17,612 nt of DNA from JBFGCT01 sp041581055 (GTDB lineage Bacteria > Actinomycetota > Acidimicrobiia > Acidimicrobiales > Ilumatobacteraceae): contig JBFGCT010000078.1 in the NCBI GenBank assembly GCA_041581055.1, forward strand, positions 1 to 17,612, read 5' to 3'. Each line of letters starts with the position of its first letter. The stretch's first letter is position 1. Positions 6,827 through 14,308 of this stretch are shown here, one piece after another. The notes under the pieces are model-generated. The model saw only the letters and a program-made list of their open reading frames with translations, was not told where the DNA came from and did not search any database. The translations under genes were made by a program, and so were the position numbers.

Positions 6827-7018
6827 CGCGTCGTCGAGGGCGCGCAGGATCGCCGCCGCCTTCTCGATCGACCGCCGGGCCTGCATCAGCCGCTTGTCCT
6901 CGACCGGTCGGGCGAGCTCGCCGTCGGCCACCGCCTCGCGCAGCCGGTCGAACGCGACGTCGTCCAGGTCGGTGGCCACCGCCTCGAGGCGGTCGGCGAA
7001 CGCCGCGTACTCACCCAT
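6809..7018 (-). CDS. 69-aa protein of unknown function downstream of glcF
   Basis: I do not recognise this family. The protein is small, soluble and predicted to be largely helical, with alternating acidic and basic residues (for example DRLEAVATDLDDVAFDRL and RRSIEKAAAILRAL) and no cysteines or membrane segment. Its ATG (7018) lies before the glcF stop, giving an 8-bp ATGGGTGA overlap, so translation is probably coupled to glcF. Its 3' end overlaps the convergent LOG gene by 18 bp. Codon pattern and GC match the neighbours. It may be an accessory or stability factor for the glycolate oxidase, or unrelated to it; coupling is the only evidence of a link. Confidence 0.62.
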   Translation of the reverse strand: MGEYAAFADRLEAVATDLDDVAFDRLREAVADGELARPVEDKRLMQARRSIEKAAAILRALDDASANDG

Positions 7019-8219
7019 CGCGCCGCCACCCAGGCCCGCCGACGCCGAGCGCGTCGGCGACGATGTCGACCGGGTGGCGGACGTCGACGCCCTCGTCGGC
7101 GAGGGCCGCCGCGAGGTGCATCGAGCACCCTGGATTGGCGCTGGCGACGACAGCGGCCGGCGTGATCGCCCGCGCCCGCCCGATCGACGCGAGCTTCCGA
7201 TCGCGGATCTGCCCGGCGAGCGCGGGCTGGAGCGCCGAGTACGCCCCGCCGGCCCCGCAGCACAACCCGTCGTCGTCGAGCTCCACCACGTCGGCGACGT
7301 GGGCCAACAGCGCCCTGGTCGGCTCGTGCGCCCGCTGGACGTGGCGCAGGTGACACGGGTCCTGCACGATCACGGCGCGCCGCCCCCCCGTCGCCGCGGG
7401 CAGCCGATCGAGCCGGCCGGCGAGCCACTCGCCGGCGTCGACCACGCGGGCGCTGAACGCCACGGCCTCGGGCGTGTCGAGCAGCGCGCCGTACTCCCCG
7501 AGGATCGCGCCGCACCCCGCCGAGTTGACGATGATCGGCGCGGCGCCCGGCATCGACTCCATCGTCTTGCGGGCCAGGCCGAGCGCGCGGTCGTGGAGCC
7601 CGGCGTGCACATGCAGCGCGCCGCAACAGGCGCCGCCGGCGCCGGGGATCGCGTACGTCGCCCCGGTCAGCTCGATCAGCCGCGCCGTGTTGACGTGGGT
7701 GCCGCGCTGCCAGGCGTCCATCACGCAACCGGTGAACAGCCAGACGTCCGAGCCGGTCGCCCGCAGCGGGGGCACGCGGCGCAACGGCAACGTCGTGAGC
7801 CCGAACCGCGGCGGCACGAGGCGCAGCCGCTGGGCGACCGCCAGGAGCGTCGACCCGGCGAGCAGCACCCGATGGCGGCCGAGCACGCCGAAGCCGACGC
7901 GCTGCCACCACGGCACGGTCCGGCGGGCGTCGGCCAGCGCGGCACGCGTGCCCTCCATCAACGCGCCGAACGGCACGCCGCTCGGGCACGCCGGCTCACA
8001 GCCCCGACACTGCACGCAGGTCTCCATGAACTCGACGAACTCGGCGTCGGCCTCGGCCCCGTCGTTCTGCACGCCGCGCATCGCGTCGATCCGGCCGCGC
8101 GGCGAGTACGCCTCCTCCCCCGTCACGCGGAACGTCGGGCAGTGCGGCAGGCACAGACCGCAGGCGACACACGTGTTGAGCTCCTCGGGGTCGAGGTTCA
8201 ACGCGATCGGGGAGGTCAT
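7011..8219 (-). CDS. glcF: glycolate oxidase iron-sulfur subunit (GlcF-like, CCG-domain)
   Basis: Protein of 402 residues, the usual GlcF length. The N-terminus has two ferredoxin-like [4Fe-4S] motifs: Cys17/20/23 then Cys27-Pro in CVACGLCLPHCP, and Cys68/71/74 then Cys78-Pro in CVQCRGCEPACP. Two cysteine-rich CCG domains follow, with GGACCGALHVHAG and GLCCGAGGAYS, each with partner cysteines (GCVMD, SAGCG, QDPCH, NPGCS). In the GlcDEF complex this subunit passes electrons from the FAD subunits to the quinone pool at the membrane. The same architecture serves some lactate oxidases, so the 2-hydroxyacid is inferred from glcD and glcE nearby. The ATG at 8219 has GAGG about 7 nt upstream and a TACGAT -10 box 32-37 nt upstream. 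Oddly, it is split from glcDE by a plus-strand aldehyde dehydrogenase and two other genes. Confidence 0.9.
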   Translation of the reverse strand: MTSPIALNLDPEELNTCVACGLCLPHCPTFRVTGEEAYSPRGRIDAMRGVQNDGAEADAEFVEFMETCVQCRGCEPACPSGVPFGALMEGTRAALADARRTVPWWQRVGFGVLGRHRVLLAGSTLLAVAQRLRLVPPRFGLTTLPLRRVPPLRATGSDVWLFTGCVMDAWQRGTHVNTARLIELTGATYAIPGAGGACCGALHVHAGLHDRALGLARKTMESMPGAAPIIVNSAGCGAILGEYGALLDTPEAVAFSARVVDAGEWLAGRLDRLPAATGGRRAVIVQDPCHLRHVQRAHEPTRALLAHVADVVELDDDGLCCGAGGAYSALQPALAGQIRDRKLASIGRARAITPAAVVASANPGCSMHLAAALADEGVDVRHPVDIVADALGVGGPGWRRDG

Positions 8220-8251
8220 CGTCGCCTCGGTGTCACGAGCATCGGTTGCAC

Positions 8252-8257
8252 ATCGTA
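8252..8257 (-). promoter_or_regulatory. -10 box (TACGAT) for glcF
   Basis: TACGAT on the minus strand matches TANNNT. It predicts a transcription start near 8245 and a leader of about 26 nt containing GAGGCGA as ribosome site. No convincing -35 is visible. It shares the 104-bp divergent gap with the aldehyde dehydrogenase promoter. Confidence 0.4.
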
Positions 8258-8311
8258 CGGTTCGCGACGGCGGCGTCCGGCTCCGGCCGGCCGGGAAGCG
8301 GCCGCCGGGCG

Positions 8312-8317
8312 TACGCT
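8312..8317 (+). promoter_or_regulatory. -10 box (TACGCT) for aldehyde dehydrogenase
   Basis: TACGCT ends 6 nt before ATG 8324, the spacing of a leaderless transcript. GAGGG at 8319-8322 is too close to the ATG to serve as an ordinary ribosome site. The box supports ATG 8324 rather than the open frame back to 8246. Confidence 0.5.
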
Positions 8318-8323
8318 GAGGGC

Positions 8324-9712
8324 ATGACCACCGTTGCCGAAGTTCCGGAAATCGTCGACCGCGTGCGCCGCGGGTTCGAGGCCGGCACGCTGCGAACCGT
8401 CGAGAGCCGGGTCACGCAGCTGCGCCAGCTCCGCCGGTTGCTCGTCGAGCAGGAGGACCGATTCGTCGACGCGCTGCGGATCGACCTCGGCAAGCCGGCG
8501 ATCGAGGCGTACATGGCCGACGTCGTGTTCACGACCAACGAGATCGACCACACGCTCAAGCACCTCACGTCGTGGCTCGCGCCGGAGAAGGTGAAGGTGC
8601 CGATGAACTTCAAGCCGGGGTCGGCGCACATCGCGCCGGAGCCGCTGGGCACGGTCTGTGTCATCGCCCCGTGGAACTACCCGGTCCAGTTGCTCCTGTC
8701 GCCGCTGGTGCCGGCGCTGGCGGCCGGGAACACCGCCGTGCTCAAGCCGTCGGAGGTCACCCCGACCGTCGCCGCGACGATCGCCGAGTTGGCGCCGAAG
8801 TATCTGGACGAACGCGTCGTCGCGGTCGTGACCGGTGGCGTCGACGAGACGACCGCCCTCCTCGAGGAGCGATTCGACCACATCTTCTACACCGGCAACG
8901 GCACGGTCGGGCGGATCGTGATGACCGCCGCCGCACGACACCTCACGCCGGTCACGCTGGAGCTCGGCGGCAAGAGCCCGACGATCGTCGCCGCCGACGC
9001 CGACATCACCGTCGCCGCGCGCCGGATCGCGTGGGGCAAGTTCCTCAACGCCGGCCAGACGTGTGTCGCGCCCGACTACGTGCTCGTCGAGCAGTCGGTC
9101 GAGACGCAGTTCCTCGACGCGCTGCGCGCCGCGATCGCCGAGTTCTACGGCGACGACCCGAGCGCGTCGCCCGACTATGCCCGCATCGTCAACGAGCGCC
9201 ACCACGACCGCTTGACCGCGCTGCTCGACGCCGGCGGCTACGGCGAGACCGTCACCGGCGGGACGGGCGACCGCGCCGCGCGGTACCTCGCCCCGACCGT
9301 GTTGTCCGGCGTCAAGCCGGACGCGGCGGTCATGAACGACGAGATCTTCGGGCCGATCCTCCCGGTCATCCCGGTGTCCGACATCGACGAGGCGATCCGC
9401 TTCGTCAACGACCACGACCGGCCCCTCGCCCTCTACGCGTTCAGCTCCAACGACCGCACGCTCGAGCGGATCGTCGATCACACCAGCTCCGGCGGCGTGA
9501 CGCTGAACCACACCCTCCTCCACTTGGCCGTGCCCGACCTGCCGTTCGGGGGGGTCGGCGCCAGCGGGATGGGCGCGTACCACGGCAAGGCCGGCTTCGA
9601 CGTCTTCAGCCACCGCAAGCCCGTCCTGCGCAAGCCGACGCGGCCGGACCCGCCCGTGATGTACCCGCCCTACTCCAGCTGGAAGCAGAAGCTGATCAAG
9701 AAGCTGATGTGA
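8324..9712 (+). CDS. NAD(P)-dependent aldehyde dehydrogenase, class 3 type
   Basis: Protein of 462 residues, the length of the ALDH3 (fatty/aromatic aldehyde) group. It oxidises aldehydes to carboxylic acids with NAD(P). PWNYPVQLLLSPLVPALAAG and AVLKPSEVTP form the cofactor-binding region, and FYTGNGTVGRIV is the class 3 nucleotide loop. LELGGKSP contains Glu213, the general base. NAGQTCVAPDY contains the nucleophile Cys247. EIFGPILPV and PFGGVGASGMGAYHGKAGF are conserved C-terminal motifs. The basic tail (KQKLIKKLM) may contact membrane, as in some class 3 enzymes. The actual aldehyde is unknown. It stands alone on the plus strand between glcF and the glcDE cluster. A glycolaldehyde-to-glycolate role would suit the position, but the class 3 sequence points instead to longer or aromatic aldehydes. 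Confidence 0.93.
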   Translation: MTTVAEVPEIVDRVRRGFEAGTLRTVESRVTQLRQLRRLLVEQEDRFVDALRIDLGKPAIEAYMADVVFTTNEIDHTLKHLTSWLAPEKVKVPMNFKPGSAHIAPEPLGTVCVIAPWNYPVQLLLSPLVPALAAGNTAVLKPSEVTPTVAATIAELAPKYLDERVVAVVTGGVDETTALLEERFDHIFYTGNGTVGRIVMTAAARHLTPVTLELGGKSPTIVAADADITVAARRIAWGKFLNAGQTCVAPDYVLVEQSVETQFLDALRAAIAEFYGDDPSASPDYARIVNERHHDRLTALLDAGGYGETVTGGTGDRAARYLAPTVLSGVKPDAAVMNDEIFGPILPVIPVSDIDEAIRFVNDHDRPLALYAFSSNDRTLERIVDHTSSGGVTLNHTLLHLAVPDLPFGGVGASGMGAYHGKAGFDVFSHRKPVLRKPTRPDPPVMYPPYSSWKQKLIKKLM

Positions 9713-9735
9713 CGCCCGGCCGCTCGGCGAGCCGC

Positions 9736-10104
9736 TCAGGCGGTCAGGTCGTCGAACCACACGCCGGTCGTCTGCGTTCCGGTGTAGTTGATGAAGATCT
9801 CCTCGCCGGCGGCGATGTCGCGCAGCGCGGTGATCACCAACTCGTCGCCGGTCTCCAGCGTCGTCGCGTTCGGCGCGAACGAATGGTTGTACAGCGAGCC
9901 GAAGCCGAGCGCGAGCGCGGTGCTCCCCTCGCCCCACGTGAACACGTAGCCCTCGGCGCCGATCTCGAGCGCCGCGCCCTGTTCGTCGTCGACGACCAGC
10001 ATCGGGCAGCGCTCGATCACCTGATCGGCGGCGAACGAGCGGACGGCGAACACGCCGCGCCCGGCGCCGGTCGGAGAGTCGTCGACTCGGAGGTTCGCCG
10101 TCAC
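9736..10104 (-). CDS. small SET-domain protein
   Basis: Predicted 122-residue protein made almost entirely of a SET domain. GAGRGVFAVRSFAADQVIERCP at the N-terminus is the opening strand pair, LGFGSLYNHSFAPNAT contains the NHS motif of the pseudoknot that binds S-adenosylmethionine, and ALRDIAAGEEIFINY is the closing motif with its Tyr. Bacterial mini-SET proteins of this size are usually annotated as SET domain-containing methyltransferases; targets are mostly unknown. I chose GTG 10104 (VTANLRVDD) with GGGG upstream. The frame is open to 10290, but that extension is Arg/Pro-rich and antisense-like. It lies 85 bp after the phosphotransferase gene and converges with the aldehyde dehydrogenase gene across 23 bp. 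Confidence 0.78.
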   Translation of the reverse strand: MTANLRVDDSPTGAGRGVFAVRSFAADQVIERCPMLVVDDEQGAALEIGAEGYVFTWGEGSTALALGFGSLYNHSFAPNATTLETGDELVITALRDIAAGEEIFINYTGTQTTGVWFDDLTA

Positions 10105-10149
10105 GGCGCCCCATTCAATCGGCGGCGGCGGCGATTCGGAGCGGGCGTG

Positions 10150-10172
10150 GCCGCCTGGCCGGCGCCGGCGGC
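10150..10172 (-). terminator. GC-rich hairpin after phosphotransferase gene
   Basis: GCCGCC (10150-10155) pairs with GGCGGC (10167-10172), and GGC/GCC extend the stem inward past a single bulged T, leaving a CGGC loop. It begins 18 bp downstream of the phosphotransferase stop. No T-tract follows, so it may only attenuate transcription into the SET gene. Confidence 0.3.
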
Positions 10173-10189
10173 AACGGCGCCCGACGCGG

Positions 10190-11149
10190 CTACTGGGCGC
10201 GCCAGGACGGCGCGTCGCGGTCTCCACGCCAGTAGCGCAGCCGGCGTTCGGCCTCGGGACGCGGGTCGGGCCGGCCACCCCCGTCGCCATCGGCGGCGAG
10301 CTCGGCCTTGACCCTCATCAGCGTCGCCGCCACGAGCCGCAGCTCGGCGAAGGCCTCGGCCGCGGGGTCGCCCCGGGCCGACCAGCCGTACCCGTCGGCG
10401 AACGACTCGTAGATCCCGGGCGCGCCGCCCCACCGCTCGGTCCACGTCATCAACGGCGCGTGGTCCCAGCCGCGGGGAGCGAGGCACAAGAGGTCCCAGT
10501 CGATCAGCACCGGACCGTCCGGTCCCATCACCACGTTGCCCGGGTGGACGTCGCCGTGGCACACGACGGGGTCGTCGAAGCGGCGCCAGCCGGGCCAGCG
10601 TTCGATGGCGGCGACGAGCCCGGAGCGGGCGCGGTCGTCGAGGGCCGGCGACGTCTCATCGAGCAACTTGGCGAAGTTCCACCACGGGAACGACGCCGGC
10701 GACGGCAGCGGGAACGCGGCCGGGACGACCTCGCGCCCCAGCGCGTGCACCTGGCGCACCATGGCCCCGACCTCGTGCCAGGCGATCGGCTCGCCGGTCG
10801 GTTCGACGCGCTCCCACACCGTGGCGACGAGCCCACCGTCATCGATCACGTCGGGGCGGGCCGGCCGGGCGACCCGCAGGCCGGCCGCGGTCAGCCGTTC
10901 GGCGAGCTCGATCCGCGCCGCCGCCGGCGCGGTCGGCCGACCGACGCGCACGACGAGGTCGCCCGACACGAAGATGGCGTTCATCCCGACGCGGAACAGG
11001 CGCGGTTCGTCGAGCCCGAGGGCCCGGGTGGCGCGCCACGCCACCGCGGTCGCCCCGTCGACGTCGGCGACCGGTTGGTCGACGTACGGCCGGTCGGCGG
11101 ACGGGGCCCCCCCGCTCGCCGTGCCCGCGCCCGGCGGGTCGCTGCTCAT
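10190..11149 (-). CDS. APH-family phosphotransferase
   Basis: Protein of 319 residues with the aminoglycoside phosphotransferase/choline kinase fold (PF01636 type). RVGMNAIFVSGDLVVRVGRP (about 53-72) resembles the N-lobe nucleotide-binding strands. VCHGDVHPGNVVM carries the catalytic Asp200 and metal-binding Asn205 of the Brenner motif, and VLIDWDLLCLAPRGWDHA supplies the DxD-like Asp217. Members phosphorylate a small-molecule hydroxyl with ATP; many chromosomal copies are not resistance genes and the substrate here is unknown. The gene starts 19 bp after the glcE stop without a strong ribosome site, so it is probably cotranscribed with glcDE. The first ~25 residues are low-complexity, so a later start is possible. 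Confidence 0.85.
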   Translation of the reverse strand: MSSDPPGAGTASGGAPSADRPYVDQPVADVDGATAVAWRATRALGLDEPRLFRVGMNAIFVSGDLVVRVGRPTAPAAARIELAERLTAAGLRVARPARPDVIDDGGLVATVWERVEPTGEPIAWHEVGAMVRQVHALGREVVPAAFPLPSPASFPWWNFAKLLDETSPALDDRARSGLVAAIERWPGWRRFDDPVVCHGDVHPGNVVMGPDGPVLIDWDLLCLAPRGWDHAPLMTWTERWGGAPGIYESFADGYGWSARGDPAAEAFAELRLVAATLMRVKAELAADGDGGGRPDPRPEAERRLRYWRGDRDAPSWRAQ

Positions 11150-11168
11150 CGCCGGCCCACCGCGGTGT

Positions 11169-12053
11169 TCAGGGAGCGGCCAGCACCGAGACGGTCGGGT
11201 TCAGGCGCCCGGCCGGATCGAACTGGTGCTTGATCCGCCGGTGCAGCTCGACGACCGCCGGGTCGGCCGGGCGGGTCGGCGCCGGACGGTGGTGGTGCAC
11301 GATCCCCACCCCGATCTCGGCGAGGAACGAGCCGGCGGGCTCGGCGCGCAGCGCGGCCAACTCCGCCGCCGGCAGCGACCAGCGCCCTCCGTCGGGGAGC
11401 GGCGGCGGACCGGCCGCCTCGGCGAGCCCGGCGGAGGCCGCCTGCCCCTCGACGTCGGACCGCTCTCCCTCCAGCAGCGCCCAGACCCGCGCCCCGTCCC
11501 ACAGGACCGACACCGGCCGGTACAGCCGCTCGCGGATCGCCCACGGGTCGCCGTCGCCCGCGTACCACCGCTCGAAGCGGGCGATCGGCCGCGTCCGCAG
11601 GATGAGGTCGCCGATGAACCCGAGCGTCCCCCGCGAGCCCACGAGCAGCCGGCACATGTCGAAGCCGCTGACGTTCTTCACCGTCGGCCCGCCGGCCTTG
11701 ACCACCTTGCCCGCCGCCGACACGTAGCGCATCTGCAGCACGGTGTCACGGCACGGCCCGTATCCGAGACGGCGGAGCCCGCTCCGGCCGACGGCGAGCG
11801 CGCCCCCGACCGTCCCGCCGGGCGGGATAGCGACGCGCTGGCCGTGAGCGCCGAGCGCCTCATCGATGTCGTCGACGGGGGTGCCGGCGCCGCAGGCGAT
11901 CGTCATCTCCGCCGGCTCGACCCACTCGATGCCGCACGGGGCGTTGACCGTCCGCACCCCGGCGACGGGGCCGCCGCGGGTGCCCAGCCCGGTGATCGTG
12001 ACCGGTTCGTCGGCCCCGACGGCGGCGGCGAACTCGTCGATCGTCAGATCCAC
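11169..12053 (-). CDS. glcE: glycolate oxidase FAD-binding subunit (GlcE-like)
   Basis: Protein of 294 residues, somewhat shorter than the ~350 of E. coli GlcE. It carries the PCMH-type FAD-binding domain without the full C-terminal catalytic domain of GlcD. Features seen are TGLGTRGGPV, EPAEMTIACGAGTPVDDID, PPGGTVGGALAVGRSGLRRLGYG and KNVSGFDMCRLLVGSRGTLGFI. GlcE pairs with GlcD and GlcF to oxidise glycolate to glyoxylate. I start it at GTG 12053, which overlaps the glcD end by 10 bp (GTGGATCTGA) and has GGAGGG just upstream. The frame is open to 12122, but the extra 23 residues lie inside glcD. The overlap implies coupled translation with glcD. Confidence 0.88.
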   Translation of the reverse strand: MDLTIDEFAAAVGADEPVTITGLGTRGGPVAGVRTVNAPCGIEWVEPAEMTIACGAGTPVDDIDEALGAHGQRVAIPPGGTVGGALAVGRSGLRRLGYGPCRDTVLQMRYVSAAGKVVKAGGPTVKNVSGFDMCRLLVGSRGTLGFIGDLILRTRPIARFERWYAGDGDPWAIRERLYRPVSVLWDGARVWALLEGERSDVEGQAASAGLAEAAGPPPLPDGGRWSLPAAELAALRAEPAGSFLAEIGVGIVHHHRPAPTRPADPAVVELHRRIKHQFDPAGRLNPTVSVLAAP

Positions 12054-13513
12054 GCGCCCTCCGGGATCTGCTGGATGTCGCCACAGGTCGCCGGATTCGG
12101 GAGCACCTTGTCGGGATTGCACAGCAACGCCGGGTCGAACGCCTGGCGCAGGGCCTCCTGGGCGGCGAGGTCGGTCTCGGAGAACATCAGCGGCATGAGG
12201 TCGCGCTTCTCCAGCCCGATGCCGTGCTCCCCCGACAGCACGCCCCCGGCGGCGACCGACGCCCTGACGATCTCGTCGCCGGCGGCGTGCACCCGCTCGG
12301 TCGCCCCCGGCTCGCGGGCGTCATAGACGAGCAGCGGGTGCAGGTTGCCGTCGCCGGCGTGGAACACGTTGAGCACCAGCAGATCGTGGCGATGGGCGAT
12401 CTCGACGACCTGCGCGAGCACGTCGGGGAGGCGACGCCGGGGGACGACCGTGTCGTGCAGGTAGTAGTTCGGCTTGATCCTGGCGATCGCGCCGAAGGCC
12501 GATTTGCGGCCCTTCCACAGCAGCGCCCGCTCGGCCTCGTCGGCGGCCACGCGGATCGTGCCGACGTCACGGGCCGCGGCCAACTCGCGGATGCGGGCGA
12601 CGTCGGCTGCGACCGCGCCGGGCAGACCGACCACCTCGACGAGGAGCGCCGCCGCGCTGTCGACCGGGAGCCCGGCGTGCAGCCAGGCCTCGACCGCCTG
12701 GAGGCAGAGCTGATCCATCATCTCGACCGCCGCCGGGACGATGCCGTCGGCGATGATGTCGCCGACCAGGTGGGCCCCGTCGGCGATGGTCGCGAAGTCC
12801 ATCAGCACCGTGGCGACGTCGGGCGGGTTCTGCGTCAGCTTGACGCAGATCCCGGTGGCGACGCCGAACATGCCCTCGCTGCCGACGAACACGCCGCGCA
12901 GGTCGTAGCCATCGGGCTCGGGATCCTCGCCGCCGAGCACGGCGAGCGAGCCGTCGGGGAGGACGACCTCGAGGGCGTGGATGTGGGCGCTCGTGACGCC
13001 GTCGGCGAGGCAGTGCGGGCCGCCGGAGTTGTTCGCCACGTTGCCGCCGATCGAGCACGTCTGCTGGCTGCTCGGATCGGGAGCGAAGTGGACGCCGAGA
13101 TGGGCGACCTGTTTGGACAGATCGAGGTTGAGCACGCCGGGCTCGACCCAGGCGACACCGTTGACGTGGTCGACGCTGCGGACGCGGTTCATCTTCGACG
13201 TCGAGATGACGATCGCGCCGTGGGGAGGCACCGCCCCGCCGGCCAACCCGGTTCCCGAGCCGCGAGCCAGGAACGGCGTGCGGTGCTCGTTCGCCACGCG
13301 GACGATCGCCTGCACGTCGGCGGTCGTCTCGGGGAAGCACACCACGCCGGCCACGCCGGCCATGTTCGACGCGTCGTGGCGGTAGAGCCGCTTCTCGGTC
13401 TCGCCGTCGCGCACTTGGTCGGGTCGCACGCGGGCCCTGAGCGCGTCGACCACCGCCCGCATGTCGGCGCGGTCGCCGCTCGCCTCCGCCGGCGTGGACG
13501 AGGCTCCGGTCAC
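12044..13513 (-). CDS. glcD: glycolate oxidase FAD-linked subunit (GlcD-like)
   Basis: Protein of up to 489 residues, matching GlcD and D-lactate dehydrogenase-type FAD-linked oxidases. The N-terminal FAD domain shows VCFPETTADVQAIV, ARGSGTGLAGGAV (about 83-95), PDPSSQQTCSIGGNVANNSGG and DLRGVFVGSEGMFGVAT. The C-terminal FAD-oxidase domain shows NVFHAGDGNLHPLL and LSGEHGIGLEKRDLM, where the histidines bind substrate and metal. It oxidises a 2-hydroxyacid, probably glycolate given glcE and glcF. GTG 13513 lies 7 bp after the preceding gene's stop but has no ribosome site. ATG 13462 (MRAVVDALRARV) is a credible alternative that starts at the conserved domain. It is the fourth gene of a tight run beginning at rarA. 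Confidence 0.92.
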   Translation of the reverse strand: MTGASSTPAEASGDRADMRAVVDALRARVRPDQVRDGETEKRLYRHDASNMAGVAGVVCFPETTADVQAIVRVANEHRTPFLARGSGTGLAGGAVPPHGAIVISTSKMNRVRSVDHVNGVAWVEPGVLNLDLSKQVAHLGVHFAPDPSSQQTCSIGGNVANNSGGPHCLADGVTSAHIHALEVVLPDGSLAVLGGEDPEPDGYDLRGVFVGSEGMFGVATGICVKLTQNPPDVATVLMDFATIADGAHLVGDIIADGIVPAAVEMMDQLCLQAVEAWLHAGLPVDSAAALLVEVVGLPGAVAADVARIRELAAARDVGTIRVAADEAERALLWKGRKSAFGAIARIKPNYYLHDTVVPRRRLPDVLAQVVEIAHRHDLLVLNVFHAGDGNLHPLLVYDAREPGATERVHAAGDEIVRASVAAGGVLSGEHGIGLEKRDLMPLMFSETDLAAQEALRQAFDPALLCNPDKVLPNPATCGDIQQIPEGAWI

Positions 13514-13520
13514 CGCGCCG

Positions 13521-13850
13521 CTACTTGCGCCGCATCACGATCACGCGACCGGACTCGACGGGGACGCCGTCGACGTAGACCTGGTCGCCGGGGTCGACGT
13601 GCTCGTCGAGCGACAGCAGACGTCCGTCGCGCCGGGCCCGCAGCTCGTCCTCGTGATGCTGCATCACGTCGCGCCCCTCCATGATCGCGTCGACGACCTC
13701 ACGGCCCTTGGCGCGGGCCTTGCTGGCCGCGCTCCGAGCGAGCGTGGCCGGGGCGATCTGCGACGCCGTCTCCCTGACCTTCTTCTTCGTATAGCCGACC
13801 CCCGCGACGCCGGCGGCGACACCGCCGACGAACCATGTCACTCGCCTCAT
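13521..13850 (-). CDS. small single-helix membrane protein, DUF6167-like
   Basis: Protein of 109 residues. The start MRRVTWFVGGVAAGVAGVGY forms one short hydrophobic helix and is followed by a basic KKKVRE stretch. The opening resembles the DUF6167-type proteins that sit between the DUF948 gene and alaS in many actinobacteria. That match is by memory and position, not by search. Residues from about 60 are charged, and the C-terminus (PGDQVYVDGVPVESGRVIVMRRK) looks like a small beta-rich extension. The function is unknown. AAGGAG lies 9 nt before ATG 13850, and the start overlaps the DUF948 stop as ATGA. glcD follows 7 bp later. Confidence 0.72.
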   Translation of the reverse strand: MRRVTWFVGGVAAGVAGVGYTKKKVRETASQIAPATLARSAASKARAKGREVVDAIMEGRDVMQHHEDELRARRDGRLLSLDEHVDPGDQVYVDGVPVESGRVIVMRRK

Positions 13851-14308
13851 GCCCGTCGTCTCCTTCGCTGGATGGGAAGTTCCTCGTACCGATCGCCGAC
13901 GTCGACCATCGGGCGCACCTGCTCGACGCCGTGGGAGCGGGAGGTCCCGCGCAGGCGCGACCAGGCCCGAGACGTGCCCCTCGCCAGCCCCGCCGCCTTG
14001 ATCACCGGCGCCGAGAACGCGGTGCGGGCGACCCGGCCGGAGACCGCGTCGCCGATCGCCTCGGCCGAGCCGAGCACGCGGTCGAATCGCTCGAGGTCGG
14101 TGCGCGCCTCGTCGACGGATTGCCGGGCCTCGTCGGCGGTGGCCCGCAGCTCGGCGAGCAGCGGCCGCGTCTCGGCCCGCAGGTCGGCGACCTCGCGGCG
14201 CAGGTCGCGCAGCGTGTCGAGCACGCGCAGCAGCACGACCACCAGCGCGGCGAACCCGATCGAGCACAGCACCGCCGCCAGCACCACCACCAGTTCGCCA
14301 GCCGTCAT
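13847..14308 (-). CDS. DUF948-like membrane-anchored coiled-coil protein
   Basis: Protein of 153 residues. Residues about 4-28 (ELVVVLAAVLCSIGFAALVV onward) form one transmembrane helix. A long charged heptad-like region follows to about residue 85 (LRDLRREVADLRAETRPLLA and DEARQSVDEARTDLERF) and is probably a coiled coil. The C-terminus is basic and ends in an Arg run. This layout matches DUF948 proteins, whose usual place is beside rarA and alaS in actinobacteria; their role is not established. Start ATG 14308 overlaps the rarA stop as ATGA, and the stop overlaps the next start the same way, so three genes are chained. The frame upstream to 14629 is rarA antisense and was not used. Confidence 0.78.
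   Translation of the reverse strand: MTAGELVVVLAAVLCSIGFAALVVVLLRVLDTLRDLRREVADLRAETRPLLAELRATADEARQSVDEARTDLERFDRVLGSAEAIGDAVSGRVARTAFSAPVIKAAGLARGTSRAWSRLRGTSRSHGVEQVRPMVDVGDRYEELPIQRRRRRA

Noticed and set aside
8324..9712. Glycolaldehyde dehydrogenase feeding the glycolate oxidase
   Set aside because: The motifs point to class 3 ALDH, which favours fatty or aromatic aldehydes, and the gene has its own promoter on the opposite strand. Proximity alone does not support the pathway.
10190..11149. Aminoglycoside resistance gene
   Set aside because: The APH fold is broad, the sequence matches no known resistance subclass that I recognise, and there is no mobile-element context.
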